Assembly: GCA_019118905.1 (NCBI GenBank)
Contig: DWYA01000013.1
Location: 7,290-71,289, forward strand
Length of the DNA stretch: 64,000 bases
Origin: Ruthenibacterium avium
Lineage (GTDB): Bacteria > Bacillota > Clostridia > Oscillospirales > Ruminococcaceae
Direction: 5' to 3'
Shown: positions 42,310-50,632 of the stretch, one piece after another
How the letters are laid out: each line of letters starts with the position of its first letter
Numbering within the stretch: position 1 is the first letter of the stretch
Notes under the pieces: model-generated
What the model saw: the letters and a program-made list of their open reading frames with translations, nothing else
What the model was told of the DNA's origin: nothing
The model's database searches: none
Translations under genes and position numbers: made by a program

Positions 42310-42582
42310 TTGGCAAGGTTTGACTTGGGTTCGGTGCAGGGGCCTGCTGCCACGGTAGCGGTGGGCGGCGTGCAGACGGTGTCATTTGAAGCATCGGCAC
42401 AGGTATATAACACAGGTGATGAACATGCGGCGGTATTTCATTTTCAAATTCCGCGCGGAGAAAAAGGAGACAGGGGAGAGAGAGGCCCCACGGGCGACAA
42501 AGCGCCGTCCCCGCGCTTTGAGCTGAGAGAGGGGCATTTGTATGTGCAATACCCCGATGAGGAGGAAAGAGCATGGCAGTGA
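42310..42582 (+). CDS. Short fibre protein with collagen-like segment
   Basis: A 90-residue protein beginning MARFDLGSVQGPAATV, the 'V/F-D/N-L-G-S/R-V' opening shared by the next three genes. A short Gly-x-y stretch (GEKGDRGERGPTGDK) precedes a C-terminal FELREGHLYVQYPDEE that resembles the other fibre endings. TTG 42310 has AGGAGGGAGG upstream. It overlaps the next gene by 10 bases. Probably a minor fibre component. Confidence 0.65.
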   Translation: MARFDLGSVQGPAATVAVGGVQTVSFEASAQVYNTGDEHAAVFHFQIPRGEKGDRGERGPTGDKAPSPRFELREGHLYVQYPDEEERAWQ

Positions 42583-43205
42583 TACAAGTAGACCTCGGGC
42601 GCGTAACCGGAGAGCAGGGGCCGCCGGGACAAGCCGCGACGATTCGCATTGGAAAAGTGACCGCCGGGGATACGCCGCAGGTAATTAACACCGGCTCACC
42701 GACCAATGCCGTGCTGAATTTTGTGCTGCCCACAGGACAGCCCGCGGCGGTCAGCACGGAGCGTGCGGAGATCGATGCGGCGCCGCGCTTGGAGAGACAG
42801 GAACAGCCGGCAGAGTGCCAAGAGACAAAAGATGACGAAGCCGGAACGTTGGTGCATCCGCGGCGGGAGCTTTATGTGCAGAGCCTTCGGCAGCCGGAGG
42901 GGTTGTTTGAAGAATGCGATACAGAGGGCTTAGACGAAAAGGAAGTGCGTCTGCTGGCATGTTTTTGCCCTGTGAAAGGCATGGGACGAGATGGAAAGCT
43001 GCATTATGGCTTTCTGACCGGACAGGCTGAGTGTGCAATGAGAGAACTGGGACACGAACCGGAACACTTTGGCGTGCTGGGATGTGACGAAATGCAGGGC
43101 AGGGCATACCGGTGGCTGGCACTGGAGGAACTGCTGGCACTGGCGGTTGGCGGGATTCAAAGCTTAGAAAAACGTGTGAAGCAGCTGGAAGAAGGGGGAA
43201 GGTAA
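42573..43205 (+). CDS. Fibre protein with S74-like C-terminal region
   Basis: A 210-residue protein. It opens AVIQVDLGRVTGEQGPPGQ like its neighbours. The middle is beta-rich and the end (KLHYGFLTGQAECAMRELG...YRWLALEELLALAVGGIQSLEKRVKQLEE) matches the last part of a peptidase S74 chaperone: HYGF plus a helix and a C-terminal coiled coil. The catalytic Ser-Asp that would release the chaperone is missing, so this copy likely stays attached or only trimerises. ATG 42573 overlaps the previous gene. Confidence 0.65.
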   Translation: MAVIQVDLGRVTGEQGPPGQAATIRIGKVTAGDTPQVINTGSPTNAVLNFVLPTGQPAAVSTERAEIDAAPRLERQEQPAECQETKDDEAGTLVHPRRELYVQSLRQPEGLFEECDTEGLDEKEVRLLACFCPVKGMGRDGKLHYGFLTGQAECAMRELGHEPEHFGVLGCDEMQGRAYRWLALEELLALAVGGIQSLEKRVKQLEEGGR

Positions 43206-43207
43206 GC

Positions 43208-43591
43208 ATGTGGGAAGTGGACTTGGGCAGCGTGATAGGGCCGCAAGGCCCGGCAGGAGAAAAAGGAGCGCAAGGCGAACGCGGCGAACAAGGCCCGCAG
43301 GGCGTACCCGGCGTGATGGGGCCGCAGGGCCCGGCAGGGGAGCGCGGCGAAAAAGGAGAAACCGGCCCCCAAGGCCCGCAGGGAATCCAAGGGGAAAAAG
43401 GAGAAAAGGGGGAGAAGGGAGAAAAGGGAGACAGCGGCGTTGTGAGCGAGGTGGATTTGGGCTTTTTTGCCATGCAGATTGAAGATGACGGCAATTTGTA
43501 CATTGTCACACCGGATGAGCAGGAACCGCCCGCTTTTTCCATTGACGAAAACGGCGATTTAATTTACACAGTAGAGGAGACAACGGCATGA
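43208..43591 (+). CDS. Collagen-like fibre protein (22 Gly-x-y triplets)
   Basis: A 127-residue protein: the shared opening MWEVDLGSVIGPQGPAG, an unbroken run of about 22 Gly-x-y triplets (residues 11-77) rich in GEK, GPQ and GER, then a globular end with the second VDLGFFAMQ and the motif EDDGNLYIV...DLIYTVEE. Gly-x-y runs form triple helices, so this should trimerise. ATG 43208 follows GAAGGGGGAAGG. Its stop overlaps the next start. Confidence 0.85.
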   Translation: MWEVDLGSVIGPQGPAGEKGAQGERGEQGPQGVPGVMGPQGPAGERGEKGETGPQGPQGIQGEKGEKGEKGEKGDSGVVSEVDLGFFAMQIEDDGNLYIVTPDEQEPPAFSIDENGDLIYTVEETTA

Positions 43592-45039
43592 GCAAAGTGA
43601 ATTTGGGACGAGTGATAGGCCCGGCGGGCGAACGCGGCGAGCAAGGCCCGCAAGGCGTACAAGGCCCGATGGGACCCACCGGCCCACAGGGAGAAAAAGG
43701 GGAGAAGGGAGATACCGGCCCGCAGGGCCCGAAAGGCGACACCGGGGCGACCGGCCCGGCAGGTGAGAGAGGGGAAACGGGGCCGCAGGGCGAGCAAGGC
43801 ATCAAGGGCGACACCGGGGCGACCGGCCCGGCAGGCCCGCAAGGCCCCCGAGGAGAGACCGGCCCGGCGGGCCCGCAAGGCGTACAGGGCGACCCCGGAC
43901 CGCAGGGACAAAAGGGCGAAAAGGGCGACCCTGGTGAAAAGGGCGAAAAAGGTGACACCGGCCCGCAAGGCCCGAAAGGAGACATCGGCCCGAGTGAAAT
44001 TAACGCGACCACGCGCGTGACGGGAATTGAAGCCGGGCAGCTATTATTTAACAACGGCGGATTTGTAACAGGAAAAACCCTGACCGCTTCGGACGTAGGG
44101 GCGCTTTCCCCTACGGGCAACGCAAGCAATGTGACGGCTGCATTTACCCAGGCGAGCACCCGCGCCAATTTGACCACAGGCGAAAAGCTGGCGGTGTCTC
44201 TGGGAAAGCTGATGAAATGGTTTGCCGACCTCAAAAGCGTGGCGTGGACAGGCAGTTATGACGATTTGACCGGTAAGCCGGAACTGAAAACCGTGGCCAC
44301 AACGGGTTCCTACCGTGACCTGACGGACAAGCCGACGGCGGCGGACATTGGGGCGCTCGGAACAACGGAAAAGGCTGCAAGCGCAAAGGCGGCAGATGCA
44401 GCCTCCAGCTATGCGTTTTATATGGGCCACACAAACAAAAATGCGGGAATTGAAGCGCAGACAAAAGGCGTTCGTTTGAGCTGGGGAACGGATTATTCTT
44501 ACAAGCTCTTTTTTGGCCAAGACCCCACCTATGGCGACGCGCTGTGTCTGCATCCATCGTCAAGCGGCACTTATGCACTCGGCAACAGCACAGCACGCTG
44601 GGCGTCCATTTATTCGACGAATGGAACGATTCAAACTTCCGACGCCACGCGCAAAGAGCAGATTACAGCGTTGGGCGAAAAGCAATTGGCATTCTTCGAG
44701 AAGCTTCGGCCTGTGAGCTATAAGCTGAAAAGCGGCTTTGATGATGCGGAAAACCACGACCGTCTGCATTACGGCTTTATTGCCCAAGAAGTGGAGCAGG
44801 CGATGGGCGAGTGCGGCATTACCGCGATGGAGTTCGGCGGCTTATGCAAGGACAAGGAGGTTGTTCTGGCAAAAACGCTGAACGAGGATGGAACGGAAAG
44901 CGTCGCTTCCAAGGAAACCGGCGCGGACGTTTATTCGCTGCGCTATCAGGAATTTATTGCACTGAACACGGCTGCCATCCAAGCCCTGCAAAAGGAGGTT
45001 GCTGTGCTCAAAGAAAAGCTGAAGGAACCGATGGAGTAA
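43588..45039 (+). CDS. Collagen-like tail fibre with S74 intramolecular chaperone
   Basis: A 483-residue fibre. MSKVNLGRVIGPAGERG opens about 42 Gly-x-y triplets (residues 11-136). A shaft follows with repeats such as VAWTGSYDDLTGKPEL / VATTGSYRDLTDKPTA, then a binding-tip region (about 270-350), and a C-terminal peptidase S74 domain: the autocleavage Ser-Asp in TSDATRKEQI, HYGFIAQEVEQAMGE, YSLRYQEFIALNTAAIQALQ and a final coil. In S74 proteins the domain trimerises the fibre and then cuts itself off. This is the most probable receptor-binding protein of the block. Confidence 0.9.
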   Translation: MSKVNLGRVIGPAGERGEQGPQGVQGPMGPTGPQGEKGEKGDTGPQGPKGDTGATGPAGERGETGPQGEQGIKGDTGATGPAGPQGPRGETGPAGPQGVQGDPGPQGQKGEKGDPGEKGEKGDTGPQGPKGDIGPSEINATTRVTGIEAGQLLFNNGGFVTGKTLTASDVGALSPTGNASNVTAAFTQASTRANLTTGEKLAVSLGKLMKWFADLKSVAWTGSYDDLTGKPELKTVATTGSYRDLTDKPTAADIGALGTTEKAASAKAADAASSYAFYMGHTNKNAGIEAQTKGVRLSWGTDYSYKLFFGQDPTYGDALCLHPSSSGTYALGNSTARWASIYSTNGTIQTSDATRKEQITALGEKQLAFFEKLRPVSYKLKSGFDDAENHDRLHYGFIAQEVEQAMGECGITAMEFGGLCKDKEVVLAKTLNEDGTESVASKETGADVYSLRYQEFIALNTAAIQALQKEVAVLKEKLKEPME

Positions 45040-45084
45040 CAGGACACACAAAGGAATGAAAATGATTGAAGTGGGAGGTACACG

Positions 45085-45840
45085 ATGACACAAATCAAAG
45101 AAATGATGATTCCCCGCGGTACGGCGGCACGCCCCGGCTACGCGATGACACCGAAATTTATCACCATTCACAACACCGCGAATGAGAATAAAGGCGCGGG
45201 CGCACTGAGCCACGGCACTTACATGACAACGGGAGGCGGCAAAAATGTGACGACTTCGTATCACTATGTGGTGGATGACAGCCTGATTGTACGGCTTTTG
45301 CCCGATAATGAAGTAGCTTGGCACGCGGGAGACGGCAGCGGGACAAAATCCGGCAACCGGACAAGCCTTGCCATTGAGATTTGCGAAAACCCGGAAAGCG
45401 ATCTGACGAAAGCGACAGACAATGCTGCCGAGCTGACCGCACGCTTGATGAAGGACTGGGGCATTGGCCTTTCCAATGTGAAACAGCACAACTATTGGAG
45501 CGGCAAGGACTGCCCGCGCAAAATCAGGGCAGGAAAGCCGTATTCATGGGAGGTGTTTGCAGCAAAGGTACAGGCATTCCGCGACGCGCTGGACAAACCG
45601 GAAGCCAGCGTCGATACAACCGGAACACTTTGGACGGTGCAGACGGCAGCTTTTAGCAAAAAGGCGAACGCCAATGCATATCATCAAGTATTGACCGGCA
45701 AGGGGATTCCGTGCTTTGTGAAGTATGAAGATGGATGGTATCGCGTACAGTGCGGCGCTTTTTCCAAAAAAGAAAATGCCGAAAATTATGCCAGCACACT
45801 GGCGGTGCGCGGGGTAGAAGCCTTTGTAAAGGCAAAGTGA
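45085..45840 (+). CDS. N-acetylmuramoyl-L-alanine amidase with SPOR domain (endolysin)
   Basis: A 251-residue cell-wall hydrolase. Residues 1-165 form an Amidase_2 domain with zinc ligands visible in FITIHNTAN (His), NVKQHNYWSGKDCP (His, Cys) and the catalytic environment SYHYVVDD and AWHAGDGSG. The C-terminal half (about 178-250) has two similar TxAFSKKANA/CGAFSKKENAENYA blocks forming a SPOR domain, which binds denuded glycan strands. ATG 45085 follows GGGAGG. No signal peptide, so it needs the holin next door. Typical clostridial phage endolysin layout. Confidence 0.92.
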   Translation: MTQIKEMMIPRGTAARPGYAMTPKFITIHNTANENKGAGALSHGTYMTTGGGKNVTTSYHYVVDDSLIVRLLPDNEVAWHAGDGSGTKSGNRTSLAIEICENPESDLTKATDNAAELTARLMKDWGIGLSNVKQHNYWSGKDCPRKIRAGKPYSWEVFAAKVQAFRDALDKPEASVDTTGTLWTVQTAAFSKKANANAYHQVLTGKGIPCFVKYEDGWYRVQCGAFSKKENAENYASTLAVRGVEAFVKAK

Positions 45841-45848
45841 GGGGGAAA

Positions 45849-46298
45849 ATGATGATGACAGCAAAAGGAATTTATTACACCACTTTAGGAGCGGCAAGCG
45901 CTGTGGGTGCAGTGGTTGCCAACGCGCTGGGTGGCTGGGACACCGGTTTGCAGACCTTGGTGGCGATGATGGCGGTGGACTATCTGACCGGTGTGCTGTG
46001 TGCATTGGTGTGGAAAAAAAGCCCCAAGAGCGCGGATGGCGCTTTTGAAAGCAAAACCAGTTTTAAGGGACTTTTGCGCAAAATGGCAGTGCTTTTGTGC
46101 GTGCTGGTGGCTTGCCGGGTGGATAGCTACACGGGAACAGCTTTGGCAAGAAACGCGGTGATTTTATTCTTTATCGCCAATGATGGGTTGAGCATCATTG
46201 AAAATCTTGGCATTATGGGTGTACCCATCCCTCCGGTTATTCGCAATGCATTTGAAGCGCTGAAAAAGGACAGTGAAACCGAAAATCCGATTTCATAA
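45849..46298 (+). CDS. Phage holin (toxin-secretion/TcdE-type)
   Basis: A 149-residue membrane protein with about three helices, of the phage holin 4 (Cph1/TcdE) family: LGGWDTGLQTLVAMMAVDYLTGVLCALVWKKSPKSADGAFESK (in parts), SSKTSFKGLLRKM-like KTSFKGLLRKMAVLL, VILFFIANDGLSIIENLGIMGVPIP. The D-Y-x-T-G and NEGLSIxEN-type motifs are family marks. Three successive ATG codons (45849, 45852, 45855) follow GAGGGGG; the second or third has the better spacing, and such multiple starts are common where holin and antiholin forms are both made. Confidence 0.9.
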   Translation: MMMTAKGIYYTTLGAASAVGAVVANALGGWDTGLQTLVAMMAVDYLTGVLCALVWKKSPKSADGAFESKTSFKGLLRKMAVLLCVLVACRVDSYTGTALARNAVILFFIANDGLSIIENLGIMGVPIPPVIRNAFEALKKDSETENPIS

Positions 46299-46313
46299 AA
46301 AGGAGGAAAAAAC

Positions 46314-47351
46314 ATGTTTCGTGTATTTGATGACCCGGTGAGCGGAGGAGAAAAGACGTCAAAACCGTCTACAAGCACTGGCCGAAACCCTTCCACAAGC
46401 ACAAAAAAGCCCACGACGAGCAGCAGTGCATCGTCGTGGGCGGCACAAAAGCAGGCACAGTTGGAGGCGCAGAAAGCGGCCTATCAAAACTATTACAATA
46501 GTACGGCTGCGCAGCTGCTGCAATATCGCAACCAACAGTTGGCTGCGGCTCAAGGTTGGTATGACAGTGGTTTGGCGCGCTTGCAGCAGATTTTAAATGA
46601 GCAGCTCGCCTTTGAGCAAAACGCCTATAACCAGATGGTGGCGGCCCAGCAAGCGGCGTATGACCGCAATGTAGCCGGTACGAACGCCTATTACGCCGGT
46701 ATGTACGAACAGGCAGAGGGAAATTATCAAAACCAGCTGGCAACCGCTCAAAAGGACTATGAGCGCGCGCTTGCTCTGCTTCAGGAAAACCATGATGCAG
46801 GCAAGCAGCAAGTGAATGATGTGACAAAGGACGGGCTGCAGCAAGCGTACATTGAAAAAATGATGGCGCAAAAGAACATTGCCCAGCAGCTTTCCGCTAT
46901 GGGAAAAAGCGGCGGTGCAAGCGAATCGACCTTGCTTGCGATGAATAACCAATACGGCAGCAGCCGTAATGCGCTGGAAACAGAGCGCATCGAACAGCTG
47001 GCCGCACTGGCGCAGCAGCTGAGCCAGCAAAAGGCAGAACGCACCACAAGCTATGAGCAGGAGAAGCGCGGGTATGAGGATGCGTACACTGGGCTGGTAA
47101 GCCAATACCGGCAGCAGCAGGCGGCACAGCTGGCACAGTATGAACAGCAGAAAAACCAATATATTTCCGATTGGAATGCAGACAGCTTGCTGCGTCAGCA
47201 GGGCTACCGCAGCGATTATTCCAGCGAGTTGACGGCGCTTGCAAAAGAGCTGGCACAGCAGCAAATGCAGGCAGAGCAATTTTACCAGCAAAGTCTGTTT
47301 GGAGCGCAAAGTGAGCTGCAAAAACAGCTTGCCGCCCTGATGGGCTGGTAA
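46314..47351 (+). CDS. Gln/Ala/Tyr-rich coiled-coil protein
   Basis: A 345-residue low-complexity protein at the end of the phage-type block. Residues 10-45 are Ser/Thr/Pro/Lys rich; the rest is helical with many Gln, Ala and Tyr (about LYQQ/AAQ repeats such as NYQNQLATAQKDYERALALL), long coiled coil, ending LQKQLAALMGW. The composition recalls DNA-ejection or internal virion proteins of podoviruses, but position behind the lysis genes is unusual. No homologue recognised. ATG 46314 follows AAAAAGGAGG. A terminator-like hairpin lies in its 5' part (46402-46441) on the minus strand. Confidence 0.6.
   Translation: MFRVFDDPVSGGEKTSKPSTSTGRNPSTSTKKPTTSSSASSWAAQKQAQLEAQKAAYQNYYNSTAAQLLQYRNQQLAAAQGWYDSGLARLQQILNEQLAFEQNAYNQMVAAQQAAYDRNVAGTNAYYAGMYEQAEGNYQNQLATAQKDYERALALLQENHDAGKQQVNDVTKDGLQQAYIEKMMAQKNIAQQLSAMGKSGGASESTLLAMNNQYGSSRNALETERIEQLAALAQQLSQQKAERTTSYEQEKRGYEDAYTGLVSQYRQQQAAQLAQYEQQKNQYISDWNADSLLRQQGYRSDYSSELTALAKELAQQQMQAEQFYQQSLFGAQSELQKQLAALMGW
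46402..46441 (-). terminator. Minus-strand terminator-like hairpin inside a coding region
   Basis: GCCCACGACGA (46409-46419) and TCGTCGTGGGC (46431-46441) form a perfect stem. Read on the minus strand it is followed by seven Ts (46408-46402), so it would stop antisense transcripts. Confidence 0.55.
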
Positions 47352-47357
47352 AAAGGC

Positions 47358-49940
47358 TTAAAAGCGCAAATTGTTGACGTGATTGGAACGCGCGATGGTT
47401 TCACGAACGGACGCATCCGACACAGCGATTTCTTCGCGGAACATTTGCGCAGACACGCGCAGCGCGCCGTGGCCGAGGATGATCATTTGCTCCATGCCGT
47501 CTGACGTTACGACGCGCACGCGCCGTTTGCGAGCCAGCTGAAAGGTGGCTTTTTCGATATACATATCGGCGGTTTCGGCCTCTTTGGTATAAACGATATG
47601 AATATTGTGGTATGGAACAACGGTACCCGGATTGCCTTTGACGCGGTAAGCGTCAAATACCAAGATGACCTCGCAGGAATGGCTGCCGCGGTAATTGCAC
47701 AGGATATCGGCTAGCTTTTGGCGTGCGCCGTCCAGCCCGCAAGCGGCGGCTTCCCGCAAGTCATCCCATGCGAAGATGACGTTGTAGCCGTCGACGAGCA
47801 GATATTCGGGGATATCGCCTTCCCACAGGGCTTCCAGGCTGGCTTTCGGCGTGGGACGAAACGCCTCACGGGCTTTGCCTGTGCCATAGGTGCGCTCGAA
47901 AATTTTGGCCAGTTCGGCGTCCAATGCGAGAGAATCAACATGCTTTTCAACAGAGCGCCGCACAGGCTGCTCCGGGGCTTCTTGGACTGTGGGGGAAAGC
48001 ACAGGCTCAGTATGTGCGTGGGCGGGAACCTCCTGCCAAGGAACATTGTACCCGGCACCGTGCGAACAAAAGACAGAATCGGCGGTGTTTTCCACATCGC
48101 GCTCGGCTTCATAACCGATTTCCTGAATCACGGTTTCGGCATCGTGGCAGGGGCGGTAGCCGTCCGGCATGAAGAAAATGCGTCCCGCGCCGCGTGTATA
48201 GCCCGTAAGTTCCAGCGGATAACCGCGCATGGAAGAAACGGGTGCAGTGCCGGTGAGGACGGCTTCGCTGCCAGTGATTTCGGGAGAAGAAAAGGACGCG
48301 CCCATGCGCTGCAAGTCGGACATGGCGCGTCCGACGTTTTCGCTTGGAAGCTCCAGCCGAAAGGAATACCAAGGCTCCAGCACAATACTCTTTGCCTGCA
48401 TGAGCCCTTGCCGTACGGCACGATACGTCGCTTGGCGAAAATCGCCGCCTTCGGTGTGCTTTAAATGACTTTTGCCCGAGGCAAGCGTAAAGACAATATC
48501 CGTAACCGGGCTGCCGGTGAGGACACCGAGATGCTCTTTTTCCGCCAAGTGTGTAAAAATAAGGTTTTGCCAGTTGCGGGCAAGCACTTCTTCCGGGCAA
48601 ATGCTGGAAAAGCGCACGCCGCTGCCGCGCTCGCCGGGGGAAAGGATGAGCCGAACCTCTGCGTAATGGCGCAGCGGCTCAAAGTGGCCGATGCCCTCCA
48701 CGGTATCGGCAATCGTTTCTTTATAGGCAATGCTGCCCTCGTCAAAGGTGAGGGAAATGCCGAATCGGTCAAAGAACAGGCGGGTTAAAATTTCAAGCTG
48801 CACTTCGCCCATGAGGTGAACCAGAATTTCCTGACGAGCGTCATTCCAGCTGACACGCAGGCTGGGTTCTTCTTCTTGCAGCATTCGCAGCTTGGAAAGG
48901 GTAGTGTGCAGATCAATACCGTCGGCAGGCAGAACGCGGTAACACAGCACAGGCTCTAAAACAGGCGCAGGGGCATCGGGCTGAATGCCAAGCCCCTGAC
49001 CCGCCCAAGTATGGGTAAGGCCGGTAACGGCGCAGACACAGCCCGCGGGCACTTCCTCTGTGGGAACAAAGCGTGCGCCGGAATAAAGGCGAAGGCTGTC
49101 CGCTTTTTCCTGCCATGTCTCGGCAGATTGGGAAAACGAACCCTCCAGCATTTGTTTTACGCGCAGGCTGCCGCCCGTTACTTTGAGCCAAGTGAGACGA
49201 TTGCCTTGGGCGTCACGGGTGATTTTATAAATTTGAGCGCCGAAGGCACTTGGGTAATGACGCAAATGCACCAGCGATTGAAACAGGGAGAAAAAAGACG
49301 AGACACCCTGTTGGCGCAGGGCAGAGCCAAAAAAGCACGGGAATACCCGACGGGAGTCGATGAGAGATTGCAGGTCGGAAGCAGAGGGCGGCGTCCCTTC
49401 CAGATAACGGTTGAGGAGCGATTCGCTTTTGACGGCGATTTCCTCGTGAAAAGCATCCGTGCCAAAGCAGGAGAAATCGACACAGTCGGCACTGAGGACA
49501 CGGCGCAGCTGGGCAAGCACTTCGCTTTGGGAAGCGGTGGGCAAGTCCATTTTATTGATAAATAAAAAGGTGGGAATTTCAAAGCGTTTCAGCAGCTGCC
49601 AAATCGTGCGCGTATGGCTTTGCACGCCGTCGGTGCCGTTGATGACAAGAATGGCATAATCGAGAATGCCGAGCACACGCTCGGCCTCGCCCGAAAAGTC
49701 GACGTGACCCGGCGTATCGGTGAGAACAAGGTCAAAATCGGCAAGCGGCAAAACAGCTTGCTTGGAAAAAATGGTAATGCCGCGCTCTTTTTCCTGCACA
49801 TCCGTATCAAGAAAGGTGCTTTGTGCGTCAACGCGGCCAAGCGCTCTCAGACAGCCTGCCTCATACAAAAGCGCTTCCGAAAGCGTCGTTTTGCCGGCGT
49901 CAACATGGGCTAAAATGCCGGTGATGATTTGCGGCTTCAT
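47358..49940 (-). CDS. Tet(M)-like ribosomal GTPase fused to NYN (YacP/Rae1-type) nuclease
   Basis: An 860-residue fusion. Residues about 1-640 match EF-G-like ribosomal protection factors: G1 AHVDAGKTTL, G2 ERGITI, G3 DTPGHVDF, G4 NKMD, followed by domains II-V (MGEVQLEILTRL, EFLSRL-like GERGSGVRFSS, and the tip region of domain IV). After a Pro/Glu/Ala linker (about 640-710), residues 712-860 are a NYN/PIN-like domain: YLLVDGYNVIFAWDDL (acidic site), VILVFDAYRVKG, EAETADMYIEKATFQL and VRVVTSDGMEQMIILGHGA. This resembles YacP/Rae1, which cuts mRNA in the ribosomal A site. ATG 49940 follows GGGGAG and overlaps the Crp-type regulator gene by four bases. Function of the fusion is inferred. Confidence 0.88.
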   Translation of the reverse strand: MKPQIITGILAHVDAGKTTLSEALLYEAGCLRALGRVDAQSTFLDTDVQEKERGITIFSKQAVLPLADFDLVLTDTPGHVDFSGEAERVLGILDYAILVINGTDGVQSHTRTIWQLLKRFEIPTFLFINKMDLPTASQSEVLAQLRRVLSADCVDFSCFGTDAFHEEIAVKSESLLNRYLEGTPPSASDLQSLIDSRRVFPCFFGSALRQQGVSSFFSLFQSLVHLRHYPSAFGAQIYKITRDAQGNRLTWLKVTGGSLRVKQMLEGSFSQSAETWQEKADSLRLYSGARFVPTEEVPAGCVCAVTGLTHTWAGQGLGIQPDAPAPVLEPVLCYRVLPADGIDLHTTLSKLRMLQEEEPSLRVSWNDARQEILVHLMGEVQLEILTRLFFDRFGISLTFDEGSIAYKETIADTVEGIGHFEPLRHYAEVRLILSPGERGSGVRFSSICPEEVLARNWQNLIFTHLAEKEHLGVLTGSPVTDIVFTLASGKSHLKHTEGGDFRQATYRAVRQGLMQAKSIVLEPWYSFRLELPSENVGRAMSDLQRMGASFSSPEITGSEAVLTGTAPVSSMRGYPLELTGYTRGAGRIFFMPDGYRPCHDAETVIQEIGYEAERDVENTADSVFCSHGAGYNVPWQEVPAHAHTEPVLSPTVQEAPEQPVRRSVEKHVDSLALDAELAKIFERTYGTGKAREAFRPTPKASLEALWEGDIPEYLLVDGYNVIFAWDDLREAAACGLDGARQKLADILCNYRGSHSCEVILVFDAYRVKGNPGTVVPYHNIHIVYTKEAETADMYIEKATFQLARKRRVRVVTSDGMEQMIILGHGALRVSAQMFREEIAVSDASVRETIARSNHVNNLRF

Positions 49941-50632
49941 GGCGTCTCCCCCTCGTTTGGTGCATCGGTACATAACCAAATGGTGCGCTTTTCGGTGCGG
50001 ATCACGCCGTCAGCACGCATACGCGACAATTCACGCGATAGAGCGCTTCGGTCGCAGTGCAGATAATCCGCCCAAACGGACTGCGAAAACGGAATGGTGC
50101 GGCCGCCGTTGGAAGCAGGGGTAAGACAGTGTGACAAATAGTACAGAATTTTATCGCGCAGAGACGGGAGCGTTAAGATTTCAAGCCGACGGTCAAGCGC
50201 AAAATATTTTGTGGCCATCGCAAAAATTAAGTTGCGCAGGAACATGGTGCAGGCCTCCTGCAAGGCGGGCTCGGTGCTGTGAGAAAACAGGGCGGGCAAA
50301 GAGGGATAAGAAATCCACAAAATGCGGCTGATACTGCCGGTGCGCACGGTGACGGGGCTTTCTGCTCCGCACGCGGCCATGAGGTCGCCAAAAACGCCGC
50401 CGCATGTCATGTGAGCGCTGAGAAATTCACTCCCGGTCATTCCGGTGCGCCAAGCTTCAATATCGCCGGACAAAACAATACCGAGCCGGGAGCTGCTGCT
50501 TCCGGCGTGAACAAGAACCGTGTCGGTAGGATAGGTTTGCTCGGTTGCGTGAAGAACGGTGAGGATGCGGTCAATATAGGCAGGAGAGATTTGAGAAAAC
50601 AAGGGACAATTTTGCAAAGCTTCATGTGCCAT
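49937..50632 (-). CDS. Crp/Fnr-family transcriptional regulator
   Basis: A 231-residue regulator. Start at ATG 50632 (MAHEALQNCPLFSQISPAYID) behind AAAGGAG. An N-terminal effector domain (about 10-130) has the jelly-roll marks LVHAGSSSSRLGIVLSGDIEAW and GGVFGDLMAACG (in place of the cAMP phosphate-binding cassette GEIGL), so cAMP binding is unlikely. A C-terminal winged helix (about 155-222) ends SQSVWADYLHCDRSALSRELSRMRADGVI. No N-terminal Cys cluster is present, so it is not a classical Fnr. The stop overlaps the GTPase-NYN start. It is divergent from a NitT/TauT-type operon across a short promoter region with two palindromes. Confidence 0.9.
   Translation of the reverse strand: MAHEALQNCPLFSQISPAYIDRILTVLHATEQTYPTDTVLVHAGSSSSRLGIVLSGDIEAWRTGMTGSEFLSAHMTCGGVFGDLMAACGAESPVTVRTGSISRILWISYPSLPALFSHSTEPALQEACTMFLRNLIFAMATKYFALDRRLEILTLPSLRDKILYYLSHCLTPASNGGRTIPFSQSVWADYLHCDRSALSRELSRMRADGVIRTEKRTIWLCTDAPNEGETP

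Noticed and set aside
43506..44234. Long minus-strand frame rich in Gly, Pro, Ser and Cys
   Set aside because: It is the mirror of the collagen Gly-x-y codons, with no ribosome site or family.
47358..49940. Calling the GTPase fusion a tetracycline resistance gene
   Set aside because: Similarity to Tet(M) is general and a nuclease domain is fused; resistance cannot be claimed.
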